In this document: piece after piece, positions 8,045 to 16,821 of the stretch
Numbering within the stretch: position 1 is the first letter of the stretch
Layout: each line of letters opens with the position of its first letter
From: Pseudomonas sp. H3(2019)
GTDB lineage: Bacteria > Pseudomonadota > Gammaproteobacteria > Pseudomonadales > Pseudomonadaceae
Assembly (NCBI RefSeq): GCF_007713465.1
Contig: NZ_VMSG01000006.1
Coordinates: 62,001 to 126,000 of the forward strand
Length of the DNA stretch: 64,000 bases
Reading direction: 5' to 3'
The notes under the pieces: model-generated
The model's input: only the letters and a program-made list of their open reading frames with translations
What the model was told of the DNA's origin: nothing
The model's database searches: none
Translations under genes and position numbers: made by a program

Positions 8045-8617
8045 TCAACTCACAAAAATAATCTTCGACACCAACTCCGCGCTGTTCTTGGCCTGTAGCT
8101 TTTTCATCAGGCGGGCGCGGTGGACTTCCACGGTTCGGTGGGAAATCGCCAGTTTTTTGGCCACTTCCTTGCAGGTCAGGCCGTTGACGATGTGCATCGA
8201 TATTTCGCGTTCGCGGGGTGTGAGATTGACCGTGGCGTGGTGCGGTCGGTCCATGCGTTCGAAGTGCCAGACCATCAGTTGGAACGGATCGTCGGGGGTC
8301 AGGCTATAACCGTGCGACCTGGCCCAGAACACTTCGCCGCTTTTGTGTTGCATGAAGCGTTCGTCGGAATAGGATCCGCTCTGGCTGTTGCGCAACCAGG
8401 TCTGGCTGCGATTGCCGATGGCTTTGTAGTCCGCCTGGGAGGGATAGATCAGCAGGGTCAGATGGCCCAGAAGCTCTTCGCGCTGGTAGCCGAACAGTTC
8501 CAGAAATGCCTCGTTGCAGTCGAGCATCACGCGGTTGCCGGTGATGAGTTGCGGGGCGGGCGACACCTTGAATGCCAGGCGCTCAAGGTCTTTCAGTTGA
8601 TGTGCGAAAACGGTCAT
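8045..8617 (-). CDS. PAS-LuxR transcriptional regulator
   Basis: A 190-residue protein. Residues about 12-120 form a PAS domain (NRVMLDCNEAFLELFGY...GEVFWARSHGYSL). Residues about 128-188 form a LuxR-type helix-turn-helix (LTPREREISMHIVNGLTCKE and AISHRTVEVHRARLMKKL). There is no receiver domain, so the PAS domain presumably senses a ligand or partner. It is divergent from the thiolase/CoA-ligase/transporter operon, its likely target; this is inferred from position. Confidence 0.85.
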   Translation of the reverse strand: MTVFAHQLKDLERLAFKVSPAPQLITGNRVMLDCNEAFLELFGYQREELLGHLTLLIYPSQADYKAIGNRSQTWLRNSQSGSYSDERFMQHKSGEVFWARSHGYSLTPDDPFQLMVWHFERMDRPHHATVNLTPREREISMHIVNGLTCKEVAKKLAISHRTVEVHRARLMKKLQAKNSAELVSKIIFVS

Positions 8618-8664
8618 TGGGCATCCTGCCTCGATTTAAATCCGCTGCTGACGACACCGTGTAT

Positions 8665-8704
8665 CAGTTCGGTTACTTATTCATGTACGTAGTTGCACGA
8701 ACTG
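8665..8704. promoter_or_regulatory. Inverted repeat in the divergent regulator/thiolase promoter
   Basis: CAGTTCG (8665-8671) and CGAACTG (8698-8704) form a perfect 7-bp inverted repeat with a 26-nt spacer, between the LuxR-type gene and the thiolase gene. The wide spacing could mean two half-sites. It is a candidate binding site only. Confidence 0.35.
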
Positions 8705-8768
8705 GCGGACGATCCGGACGGTAGGTCATTGTAGGGAATGCCTGATCCAAGCACAGAAGAAAATCACC

Positions 8769-9947
8769 ATGCCTCATGATTCCGTATCCATCGTCGCTGC
8801 CGCTCACTCCCGTTTTGGCCGTCTGGAGGATTCCACGCTGGAAGACCTGATCGTTCAGGTCACCCGCGAAGCCCTGGAAGACGCCGCCATTGACGCCTCA
8901 GCCATCGACGCGATGTTCCTCGGGCATTTCAATTCGGGGATGGTTGCGGATGGTTTTCCCGCTTCATTGATGCTGCAAGCCGACCCAGGCTTGCGCTTCA
9001 AGCCTGCCACCCGCTGCGAAAACGCCTGCGCCTCGGGTTCGGCAGCGATTCACGCGGGGATCAACGCGATTCGCTCAGGCTCAGCGGAACTGGTGTTGGT
9101 CGTGGGCGCCGAGAAGATGACCTCCAACTCCACGGCGGATGTCACCAAGGCCCTGGCCGGTGCCGGTTATCAGAACGACGTCATCGATGCCGGGCTCAGT
9201 TTTCCGCAGTTGTTCGGCCTGGCCGCGCAACAGTACCGTGACCGCTACCAGTGCCCGATGGCATCGATGGCCGCCATCGCCAGCAAGAATCACTCCAATG
9301 CCATGGCCAACCCCTTGGCGCAGATGCACCGGGTCATGGATTTCGAACACTGCAACAATGTGTCCAAGAGCAATCCGTACGTGGCAGACTCGCTGCGCCT
9401 GACCGATTGTTCGCTGATCAGCGACGGCGCTGCCGCCATTGTGCTGGCCTCCTCCAGGCGTGCCAGGCGGTTTCGTCGTGACGTGCTGATTCGCTCGGTG
9501 ACTCAGGTCAACGATTTCCTGCCGATTGCCCAGCGCGACATCCTCGCGTTTGAAGGCCCGCAGCGTGCGATCCATTCGGCCTTGCGCGGGGCCAATATCA
9601 CCCTGGCCGACCTGAGCTTCGCCGAGGTGCATGACTGCTTCACCATCGCCGAACTGCTGATCTACGAAGCCATGGGCCTGGCGCCTAAAGGCGAGGGGCA
9701 TCGGGCGCTGGATGACGGTATCGTGTGGCCGTGCGGGCGTCTGCCGGTGAACCTGTCGGGCGGGCTCAAGGCCAAGGGGCATCCTGTGGGCGCTACGGGG
9801 GTGTCGATGCACGCTATGGCCTTTCGGCAATTGACTGGCGAGCCGATCGGCTTGGCGGTGCCGAATCCCGAGTTCGGTCTGTTGTTCAACATGGGCGGCA
9901 TGGCGGTCGCCAATTATGCCTCGGTGCTTCAGGCGCGAAGGGCTTGA
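8769..9947 (+). CDS. Thiolase family protein (acetyl-CoA acetyltransferase-like)
   Basis: A 392-residue thiolase-fold protein. The nucleophilic Cys is in RCENACASGSAA (Cys87). The C-terminal block GGLKAKGHPVGATG supplies the active-site His, and HDCFTIAE lies in between. It resembles the SCP-x/lipid-transfer class rather than FadA or PhaA, so a degradative thiolase for an unusual acyl-CoA is likely. It is the first gene of an operon: the CoA ligase starts two bases after its stop. No acyl-CoA dehydrogenase or hydratase is nearby. Confidence 0.88.
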   Translation: MPHDSVSIVAAAHSRFGRLEDSTLEDLIVQVTREALEDAAIDASAIDAMFLGHFNSGMVADGFPASLMLQADPGLRFKPATRCENACASGSAAIHAGINAIRSGSAELVLVVGAEKMTSNSTADVTKALAGAGYQNDVIDAGLSFPQLFGLAAQQYRDRYQCPMASMAAIASKNHSNAMANPLAQMHRVMDFEHCNNVSKSNPYVADSLRLTDCSLISDGAAAIVLASSRRARRFRRDVLIRSVTQVNDFLPIAQRDILAFEGPQRAIHSALRGANITLADLSFAEVHDCFTIAELLIYEAMGLAPKGEGHRALDDGIVWPCGRLPVNLSGGLKAKGHPVGATGVSMHAMAFRQLTGEPIGLAVPNPEFGLLFNMGGMAVANYASVLQARRA

Positions 9948-9949
9948 GC

Positions 9950-11491
9950 ATGAATATCGCCAACTGGTTGAACGACGCCGGCCGACGCTGGCCAGAACGT
10001 CCAGCGTTGTTTGAGGGACCGCAGCAAGTCGCTGACTACGCCACGTTTGCCGTCCGTGTCCGTAGCCGTGCAGCGCAGCTTATAAACGAGCACGGCATTG
10101 CGCCCGGCGACCGTGTGGCGCTGTTCATGAAGAACAGTTGCGAATACCTCGAACTGCTTTATGCCGTCTGGTGGGTGGGCGCGGTGGTGGTGCCGATCAA
10201 CTGCAAGCTGCACCCTGCTGAAGCCGGCTGGATCGTCGATAATGCGCAAGCCCGGCTTATTTTCACCGATGGCGGCAAGGTGTTCTCGCCCGAAGCGTTG
10301 CCGCAGGGCTGTCGAGAACTGAATGAAGCGGACCGTCTGGCGTGCGCTTCGGGCGATGCGATGAGGTTGGAAGATCCCTGTCCTCGTGATGCCGATGACC
10401 TTGCCTGGCTGTTCTACACCTCCGGCACCACTGGGCGGTCCAAGGGGGTGATGCTCTCTCATGGCAACCTGACGGCCATGTCGCTGTGTTATCCGCTCGA
10501 CGTTGATCCGGTCAGCCCGGATGACGCAGTGGTGTACGCGGCCCCAATGTCCCATGGCGCCGGTCTCTACAATTTTATCCATGTGCGTTGCGGTGCTCGC
10601 CATGTTGTCCCCGTATCCCGTGGCTTCAAGGCCGACGAGCTGTTCGAGTTGGCAAGCGGGCTGCGCAATATCACCCTGTTCGCCGCGCCGACCATGGTCA
10701 AGCGGATGGTTGAGCAGGCCCGTCGTCAAGGCTATGACGGTGATGGGATCAAAACCATCGTCTACGGTGGCGCGCCGATGTACCTGGCGGATCTGCAAGA
10801 CGCGGTCGAGACCTTTGGCGCGCGACTGGTGCAGATCTATGGTCAGGGCGAGAGCCCGATGACGATCAGCGCCTTGTCGCGAGAGCTGATTGCGGATCGC
10901 AACCGCCCCGACTGGGCCTCGCTGGCCGCTTCCGTGGGGCGGGCACATTCGTGTGTGGAGATCAGGATTCTCGACCCTGAGCACCGACCATTGCCACCCG
11001 GCCAGTCGGGGGAAATCGTCGTGCGCGGACCCACCGTCATGCAGGGCTACTGGCGCAACGACGCCGCGACGCGCGAGACTTTGGTGGATGGCTGGCTGTT
11101 GACCGGCGACATCGGCTTTCTTGATCACGCGGGTGTTCTGACGCTCACCGATCGCTCCAAGGATGTGATCATTTCCGGGGGCTGCAACGTGTACCCGCGG
11201 GAAGTCGAGGAAGTGCTGGCGCAACACCCGCAAGTCTTTGAAGTCTGCGTGGTCGGCGAGCCGGATGTGCAGTGGGGGGAATCAGTGGTAGCGTTTGTCG
11301 TCCCCCGCAGTGCAGGGGCGCTCGACGAGTCTTTGCTCAATGCCTGGTTCATCGAACGCATGGCGTCGTTCAAAAAGCCGAAAAAGTATGTGTTTCGCGC
11401 AGAGCTGCCCAAGAACAGTTACGGCAAGATTCTCAAGACCGACTTGCGCCTCTGGTTGAAGGGGGTCGCGAGCGGTACTGCAGTTCCCTGA
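9950..11491 (+). CDS. AMP-dependent acyl-CoA synthetase/ligase
   Basis: A 513-residue adenylate-forming enzyme. The ATP-binding P-loop YTSGTTGRSKGV is near residue 162, a YGQGE A5 motif near 302, TGDIGFLD near 386, and the C-terminal catalytic Lys lies in NSYGKILK close to the end. It activates a carboxylic acid to the CoA thioester; the chain or ring type is not predictable. ATG 9950 lies two bases after the thiolase stop, implying coupled translation. A longer frame reading back into the thiolase gene (to 9725) is not used. Confidence 0.9.
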   Translation: MNIANWLNDAGRRWPERPALFEGPQQVADYATFAVRVRSRAAQLINEHGIAPGDRVALFMKNSCEYLELLYAVWWVGAVVVPINCKLHPAEAGWIVDNAQARLIFTDGGKVFSPEALPQGCRELNEADRLACASGDAMRLEDPCPRDADDLAWLFYTSGTTGRSKGVMLSHGNLTAMSLCYPLDVDPVSPDDAVVYAAPMSHGAGLYNFIHVRCGARHVVPVSRGFKADELFELASGLRNITLFAAPTMVKRMVEQARRQGYDGDGIKTIVYGGAPMYLADLQDAVETFGARLVQIYGQGESPMTISALSRELIADRNRPDWASLAASVGRAHSCVEIRILDPEHRPLPPGQSGEIVVRGPTVMQGYWRNDAATRETLVDGWLLTGDIGFLDHAGVLTLTDRSKDVIISGGCNVYPREVEEVLAQHPQVFEVCVVGEPDVQWGESVVAFVVPRSAGALDESLLNAWFIERMASFKKPKKYVFRAELPKNSYGKILKTDLRLWLKGVASGTAVP

Positions 11492-11533
11492 GATGTGTTT
11501 TCCATGGATAGAAATCAGACAGGAGTCCCTCAC

Positions 11534-12874
11534 GTGGGCATTCAACAGAAAAACCCGGCCCGGCAACGGCGCCGGGCGTTTATCGGTGCAACGTCCGGCC
11601 ACCTGATCGAGTGGTACGACTACGGCGTCTATGGCTTCCTCGCCGTCTATATCGGCAAGGCGTTCTTCGTTTCCGACGACCCGACCACCAGCCTGCTCGC
11701 CAGTTTTGCGGCTTTTGCCTTGAGCTTTTTCATCCGGCCGCTGGGGGGGCTGTTCTTCGGTCCGCTGGCGGACAAGATCGGCCGACGCAAGACTCTGATC
11801 ACGGTGCTGGTGATGATGGCTGGCTCTACCGTTCTGCTCGGGTTGTTGCCGACCTATGCCACGCTGGGTATCGCCGCGCCGATCCTTCTGGTGCTGATCC
11901 GCTGTGTGCAGGGCTTCTCGGCCGGTGGCGAGATCGGCACCATCACCAGTTTCATCTCCGAGTACGCCGGGCCCGGGCGACGCGGGTTTGCGACGTGCTG
12001 GTTGATGGTAACCGCGGTGCTCGGCCTGTTGCTGGGCGGTGCGGTGGCCAATGGCATGACCTGGGTGATGGGCGCTGACCTGATGCAAGCCTGGGGCTGG
12101 CGCATTCCGTTCCTGATCGCGGCGCCGCTGGGCCTGATCTCGATGTACATCCGCCTGAAGCTCGAAGACAGTCCCGAGTTCCTGGCGTTGCAGCGCGCAG
12201 GGGAAACCTCCAAAGCCCCGCTGCGAGAAGTCTGGCAGTGGAAAAGGGCGATTGCCCTGGTGTTCTTCATCATTACCCTGCACAGCTCGATCTTCTATCT
12301 GGTGCTGACTTTCGCCTCGACCTACATGTCGAGCATTCTCAAGTTCGACAGCGGCACGACCTTGCTCTACGTCTTCGTTGCCAGCCTCTCGGCCGCAGTG
12401 GTCATGCCGTTCGGCGGTGCATTCACTGATAAATATGGGCGCAAGCCGTTTTTGTTGGTGATCGGCACCCTGGCCACTTTGGCGATGTATTGGCTGTTCA
12501 AATCGGCACCCACGGCGACGCCGGCTTCGTTTATCTACCCGTTGATGGCGGTGGCGATCCTGTTCGGCCTGTATGCCTCGTCGACTTACGCATTGATGAG
12601 CGAATTGTTGCCCACCCGCATCCGTTCCACTGGCATCGCGGTGGCGTACAACATTCCGGTGGCGGTATTCGGCGGTAGCGCACCGCTGATTTCTACCTGG
12701 CTGATCAAGGTAACCGGCGACATTACCTCGCCCTGGTACTTTTACATCGGCACGGGCGTGGTATCGCTGATCGCGCTGGTGCTACTGCGCAAGGAAGATT
12801 TTATCGCCTGCGCAAGTCCCTCCGAAGTGCCGAATACTGGGCGAGCCAATCTGGCGTTGGCGCCCACGCCTTGA
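11534..12874 (+). CDS. MHS-family metabolite:H+ symporter (MFS)
   Basis: A 446-residue twelve-segment transporter of the metabolite:H+ symporter family: GATSGHLIEWYDYGVYG near the N-terminus and GPLADKIGRRKTL in the loop between segments 2 and 3. Relatives import organic acids, so it probably brings in the substrate for the two enzymes before it. GTG 11534 is preferred because AGGAG lies eight bases upstream; ATG 11504 and GTG 11495 have no ribosome site. It ends the thiolase/ligase operon. Confidence 0.88.
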   Translation: MGIQQKNPARQRRRAFIGATSGHLIEWYDYGVYGFLAVYIGKAFFVSDDPTTSLLASFAAFALSFFIRPLGGLFFGPLADKIGRRKTLITVLVMMAGSTVLLGLLPTYATLGIAAPILLVLIRCVQGFSAGGEIGTITSFISEYAGPGRRGFATCWLMVTAVLGLLLGGAVANGMTWVMGADLMQAWGWRIPFLIAAPLGLISMYIRLKLEDSPEFLALQRAGETSKAPLREVWQWKRAIALVFFIITLHSSIFYLVLTFASTYMSSILKFDSGTTLLYVFVASLSAAVVMPFGGAFTDKYGRKPFLLVIGTLATLAMYWLFKSAPTATPASFIYPLMAVAILFGLYASSTYALMSELLPTRIRSTGIAVAYNIPVAVFGGSAPLISTWLIKVTGDITSPWYFYIGTGVVSLIALVLLRKEDFIACASPSEVPNTGRANLALAPTP

Positions 12875-12895
12875 GCAGGTAAGTAATAGACAAAG

Positions 12896-12938
12896 CCCCA
12901 GATGCAACAAAGCCCGCACAAGACGGGCTTTGTTGATG
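12896..12938. terminator. Terminator nearly identical to that of ssrA
   Basis: CAACAAAGCCCG (12905-12916) pairs with CGGGCTTTGTTG (12924-12935). The preceding 22 nt (12896-12917) are identical to 19650-19671 beside ssrA, and the right arm with the next bases also matches. It ends the MHS operon and the convergent DUF1460 gene. A second stem, GGTTCGC...GCGAACC, follows at 12943-12965. Confidence 0.75.
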
Positions 12939-12970
12939 AGAGGGTTCGCACAAGACGGGCGAACCAGAAT

Positions 12971-13837
12971 TCATTGACTCTCTGGCACAGATTGCCGCGC
13001 TCGTAACACCACGATCCCTGGCGTCTTCGCGATGTAGTCCCTGAAGGGAGAGTCTACGACTTCCCGGTTCTTTTTCTTCGAAGAGGCATTACGCAGCACA
13101 GGCCCTTCGTCGTTCTTGATAAAGAACCCGGTATGGGTGACGTCGAGGCCGGCGAGTTGGGTGTAGATGCCAACGTAATCGCCAGTCTGCAAACGGCTGA
13201 TCACATGGTCGTTAACAAACGCGCTAGGGATATAGGTAATAGTGCGTTCGATCATGGGCACGCCTGGCAAGTAGGCGCTGCCATCGGCTTTTCGGTTGAG
13301 GCGCTTAACCACGGTTACCGCATGAGGGCTGATTTGAGCGGTGACGTCGTCGGCGAGTTTTTGCTCGGCCTGCGACCAGTCGGTGAAGAAATGCCGGCGA
13401 TGCAGGAAATCGAGATTGCCGTTCACATAACGCGTCTGAATAAGGTTTTTGAAGAAGTCCGCTTCATTGTTGGACTTTCTCAGCGCTTCGACGTAATCCA
13501 GATAGGTGAAACAGTCCAGGCCCCTGAAGTCGACGACCAGTTCTTCCGGCGTGGTAGCAGAGCCCTGCAACCTGTTCGCAGAATAGGGCCGTCCCAAAAA
13601 CTCCCGTGAAATCAGATTGTTCATCTGCCCTATGTCTTCGGGGTTGATCGCTGAGCGTTCTTTGAGCAGGGCATCCAGTTTGCTGGCGGTATAACCATCC
13701 ATGTTCAGTGGGGCGTGCCCATTCGCGGACGCGACGTTCTCCACTGCTTTCGTTTTCTCGACGGGCAGCCCAGTCCCGCACGCTGTCAGCATGGATACCA
13801 AAAGAAATACAGCAGACCTGCGCATTCGAGTTTCCAT
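12971..13837 (-). CDS. DUF1460 family lipoprotein (NlpC/P60-like amidase fold)
   Basis: A 288-residue exported protein. The lipobox LTAC lies at about 17-20 after a hydrophobic signal, so it should be lipid-anchored. The catalytic Cys is in GLDCFTYLDYVEALRK and a His in THTGFFIKND, as in DUF1460 proteins, which are N-acetylmuramoyl-L-alanine amidase-like. A role in cell-wall turnover or recycling is inferred. ATG 13837 or ATG 13825 could be the start. It is convergent with the MHS transporter. Confidence 0.85.
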   Translation of the reverse strand: METRMRRSAVFLLVSMLTACGTGLPVEKTKAVENVASANGHAPLNMDGYTASKLDALLKERSAINPEDIGQMNNLISREFLGRPYSANRLQGSATTPEELVVDFRGLDCFTYLDYVEALRKSNNEADFFKNLIQTRYVNGNLDFLHRRHFFTDWSQAEQKLADDVTAQISPHAVTVVKRLNRKADGSAYLPGVPMIERTITYIPSAFVNDHVISRLQTGDYVGIYTQLAGLDVTHTGFFIKNDEGPVLRNASSKKKNREVVDSPFRDYIAKTPGIVVLRARQSVPESQ

Positions 13838-13913
13838 CGTTTTCGGCTGTTACGTCGTAAATGGTAATGTTTATTGATAGGTCCGTGGGGATTTTGAGAC
13901 TGTCGGAGGAAGT

Positions 13914-14696
13914 TCAAAGCGTTTTTTTCGGGAAATACCGACTGGGTGCTTCGCCCAGTACTCGACGGAAAACACTGGTGAAGGCACTCGGGCTGCTATA
14001 GCCCAGATCAGTTGCCACCCGCGTAATTGCCTCTCCATTACCCAAGCGCACCACGGCCGCCAACAGACATGCCTGCTGACGCCATTCGACAAAGCTGATA
14101 CCGGTTTGTTGGCGAAACAGCCGGGTAAATGTGCGGCGGCTCATCCCGACTTGCCGGGTCATATCATCAATTCCGGTTTCCAGCGACGGTTGCTCCAGCA
14201 GCTTTCGACAGACGTGCACCAGCCGTGGTTCGCTCGGAAGAGGCGCATTGAGCGATAAGGGCGACATGCCGGCTATTTCGTGGAGCAGCAAGGTCATCAA
14301 ATGGCCGTCCAGATCTTCCTTGGCATACAGTGCCGGAACGTCCATGGCCCGGATCAGCAGTTGTTTGAGCAATGCCGAGACGCCGAATACCTGGCAGTGC
14401 GCAGGCAAACTGAGTCGAGCGGCGGCGCGGTTACGGATGTAGGTATTAAGCATGGTCACCGGTCCGCTCATGCTCATCTCATGGGGGACGCCCGCCGGTA
14501 CCCAGATAGCTCTTTGTGGGGGGACGACCCAGTTGCCCTGGCGAGTGAATACCGTGATGACGCCACAGGCGGCGTAGGCAAACTGGCCACGTCGGTGCGT
14601 ATGCAGAGCAAAGTGTTGGCCATCCAGATAGTTATTGGCCGTGACCACTGCATCGCGGGGAGTGTTTTCGTAGGGATCTATTTCAGTTTCGCGCAT
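13914..14696 (-). CDS. AraC-family regulator with cupin sensor domain
   Basis: A 260-residue protein with an N-terminal cupin (HTHRRGQFAYAACG, PPQRAIWVPAGVPHEM) and two C-terminal helix-turn-helix units (TRQVGMSRRTFTRLFRQQTG and ATDLGYSSPSAFTSVFRRVLG). It is divergent from an EamA exporter 119 bp away. Regulators of this layout commonly control an adjacent exporter; this is an inference from position. Confidence 0.88.
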   Translation of the reverse strand: MRETEIDPYENTPRDAVVTANNYLDGQHFALHTHRRGQFAYAACGVITVFTRQGNWVVPPQRAIWVPAGVPHEMSMSGPVTMLNTYIRNRAAARLSLPAHCQVFGVSALLKQLLIRAMDVPALYAKEDLDGHLMTLLLHEIAGMSPLSLNAPLPSEPRLVHVCRKLLEQPSLETGIDDMTRQVGMSRRTFTRLFRQQTGISFVEWRQQACLLAAVVRLGNGEAITRVATDLGYSSPSAFTSVFRRVLGEAPSRYFPKKTL

Positions 14697-14815
14697 GGCC
14701 CGAATTTAATGATCTATGACCTGATAGTGCAAGCGAGCCATTGCCCCTGTTGCGCATAGTGACGTCGTGGTTGGGGCATACAGCTGCCGGCCCGGCATAC
14801 TGGAAATAGAACTTC

Positions 14816-15700
14816 ATGCAGAAAAAACACCTTATCCTGGCCGTGTTGGTGACGGCTGTCTGGGGTCTGAACTTTCCCATCACCAAACTGGGTCTGGCGG
14901 CAATTGATCCACTGCTGTTGACGGCTCTTCGCTTTACGCTGGCGGCGTTGCCGTGGGTGTTTTTTGTCCGGCGACCGTCGATCGCCATGGGGTGGTTGGC
15001 CGCCTATGGATTGATTTTCGGGGTCGCGATGTGGGCGTTGATCAACCTGGGCATCGAACTGGGTGTGCCACCAGGGACCGCAGCCCTGTTGATTCAGTTC
15101 AGTGCATTTTTTACCTTGGGTTGGGGTGTGTTGCTGTTTCGCGAGCATTTGAGTTTTGGACAGATTCTTGGAGTGGGGCTTGCAGCGCTGGGTTTGATCA
15201 GCATTATTTTCAACAGCCCCGGCCATGCGACAACAGTGGGTTATGGCTTGTTGCTGGTGAGTGCATTTAGCTGGAGTGTCGGCAACATCATCATCAAACA
15301 GTCAAAGGTTCGGGAGATGTTTGCCTTTGTGGTGTGGGCCAGCCTGTTTCCACCGATTCCATTACTGGCACTCACCTGGCTGGCACACGGTTCCGCTCCG
15401 TTTACCTCCCTGGTCACACACCTTGAATGGGTGTCAGTGTTCTCGCTGTTGTTTCAAGTCTACGCAGCGACGCACTTCAGTTATTGGGGCTGGAATCTAT
15501 TGCTGCGAGAGTACCCGGTTTCCAGGGTCGCGCCGCTGTCTTTGCTGATACCGGTATTTGGCGTCGCAGGCTCGATGCTGATGCTTGGGCATCGGGTTGA
15601 TTTCAACGAAGGGATTTCGATTGCGTTGATCCTGTCGGCGCTTGCGGTGGGGTTGATGAAGGGGCGCGAGCCGGTGCGGATTGCACAGGCTGGTGAATAG
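14816..15700 (+). CDS. EamA/DMT-family exporter
   Basis: A 294-residue membrane protein with ten predicted segments in two five-helix EamA repeats (VTAVWGLNFPITKLGL near 11-26; SAFSWSVGNIIIKQS near 149). DMT proteins of this type export amino acids or small metabolites; the substrate is unknown. It is divergently arranged with the AraC-type regulator. Confidence 0.88.
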   Translation: MQKKHLILAVLVTAVWGLNFPITKLGLAAIDPLLLTALRFTLAALPWVFFVRRPSIAMGWLAAYGLIFGVAMWALINLGIELGVPPGTAALLIQFSAFFTLGWGVLLFREHLSFGQILGVGLAALGLISIIFNSPGHATTVGYGLLLVSAFSWSVGNIIIKQSKVREMFAFVVWASLFPPIPLLALTWLAHGSAPFTSLVTHLEWVSVFSLLFQVYAATHFSYWGWNLLLREYPVSRVAPLSLLIPVFGVAGSMLMLGHRVDFNEGISIALILSALAVGLMKGREPVRIAQAGE

Positions 15701-15848
15701 GCGCGGGGGAGCTGGCGATGTTTGAACGAACGCCATGAAAGACAGAACACCGTTTCCGGGCTCCCATTTCGGTAGGTCAGGTGTCTCGACACAATCGCAC
15801 CTGACGACAACGTGCCGCTACGAATCTGAGTTAACCAAGCTCCAGCAC

Positions 15849-16700
15849 CTACCCCAGTTCATGGCCCAGTAGATCGATAAGATGATCCATGGTGACGCGA
15901 ACAGCGGGGGAGCGCCGTACGTCAGCATGAACAGACATCCAGATATCCCGCGCTGTCGGTTCGTCATCAAGCTCAATCTTGGCCAGCGCCGTGTCTCGAT
16001 CAGCGAGAAAACAGGGAAGTATCGCCACGCCGATGCCTGCTCGTGCGGCAGCTAGCTGCGTTGCGACATCGCTACTTTGAAGCACGAAGGGGCGCCCATC
16101 TGCAAAGCGTTGTATCCAGCGCTGTTGGGGAATTTGATGGAGCGCCTCCTCAAAGCCAATGAATGTCCAGGTCGGTGAGGGCCTCAACGCATACGCTGGG
16201 CTGGCATAGAGGCCGAGCTTCATTGAGCCTACCTTGCGAACAATGCGACCGGATGTTTCAGGTCGTACGAACCCGATGGCGACGTCTGACTCCCCCTTTT
16301 CAAGCGAAGCAACACCTGAGGCCGCGCTGAGAATGACCTTGAGGGCCGGATAGTGCGAGCGCAAGCGGGTGAGACTCGGTGCTATCAATGCACTAGCCAG
16401 AATTGGGAGGGCGCTCAGTCTCACGGTCCCTGACAAAGGAGCCGTACCACGTGCATGACGGCCTATCGCATCGGTGATGGCTTCCATCGGCATGGCAATC
16501 GCTGCCAGCGCCAAGCCGTCCTCCGTGAGTCGCGATGAGCGTGGCAGACGCTCCACCAGTTTCATCCCGAGAGATGTCTCAAGGGCCGTAATACGTCGTC
16601 CCACTGTTGCGTGATCGACGCGTAACTCTTTCCCCGCGGCAGTGAATGAGCCGAGGCGAGCAACGACAACAAAATGGTGCAGATCTTGCCAATTCATCAT
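15849..16700 (-). CDS. LysR-family regulator
   Basis: A 283-residue LysR-type protein. The N-terminal helix-turn-helix covers about 3-62 (LHHFVVVARLGSFTAAGKEL and DHATVGRRITALE). The substrate-binding domain follows, with SDVAIGFVRPE near 150. ATG 16700 or 16697 fits the family start; GTG 16718 is possible. It is divergent from a GST gene, which it may regulate. Confidence 0.88.
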   Translation of the reverse strand: MMNWQDLHHFVVVARLGSFTAAGKELRVDHATVGRRITALETSLGMKLVERLPRSSRLTEDGLALAAIAMPMEAITDAIGRHARGTAPLSGTVRLSALPILASALIAPSLTRLRSHYPALKVILSAASGVASLEKGESDVAIGFVRPETSGRIVRKVGSMKLGLYASPAYALRPSPTWTFIGFEEALHQIPQQRWIQRFADGRPFVLQSSDVATQLAAARAGIGVAILPCFLADRDTALAKIELDDEPTARDIWMSVHADVRRSPAVRVTMDHLIDLLGHELG

Positions 16701-16702
16701 GA

Positions 16703-16716
16703 GTGCAATTTCGCAC
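16703..16716. promoter_or_regulatory. Palindromic LysR-type operator candidate
   Basis: GTGC-AATTTC-GCAC is a perfect 4-bp dyad with a 6-nt spacer directly before the LysR start. LysR-type regulators commonly bind such sites to repress themselves. Its position at the start codon suits autorepression. Confidence 0.35.
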
Positions 16717-16821
16717 ACTTGAGTTGCGCCAGCACGCGTTTTCCGGTTTTCCCCGTAACCCTATAGTCCCTGCATGCATCATCAGGCTTACCGCCCTGTG
16801 AGCAAATACGGGAAGACAATC

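Noticed and set aside
9725-9949. Longer N-terminus for the acyl-CoA ligase
   Set aside because: Lies within the thiolase gene; ATG 9950 gives the standard N-terminus.
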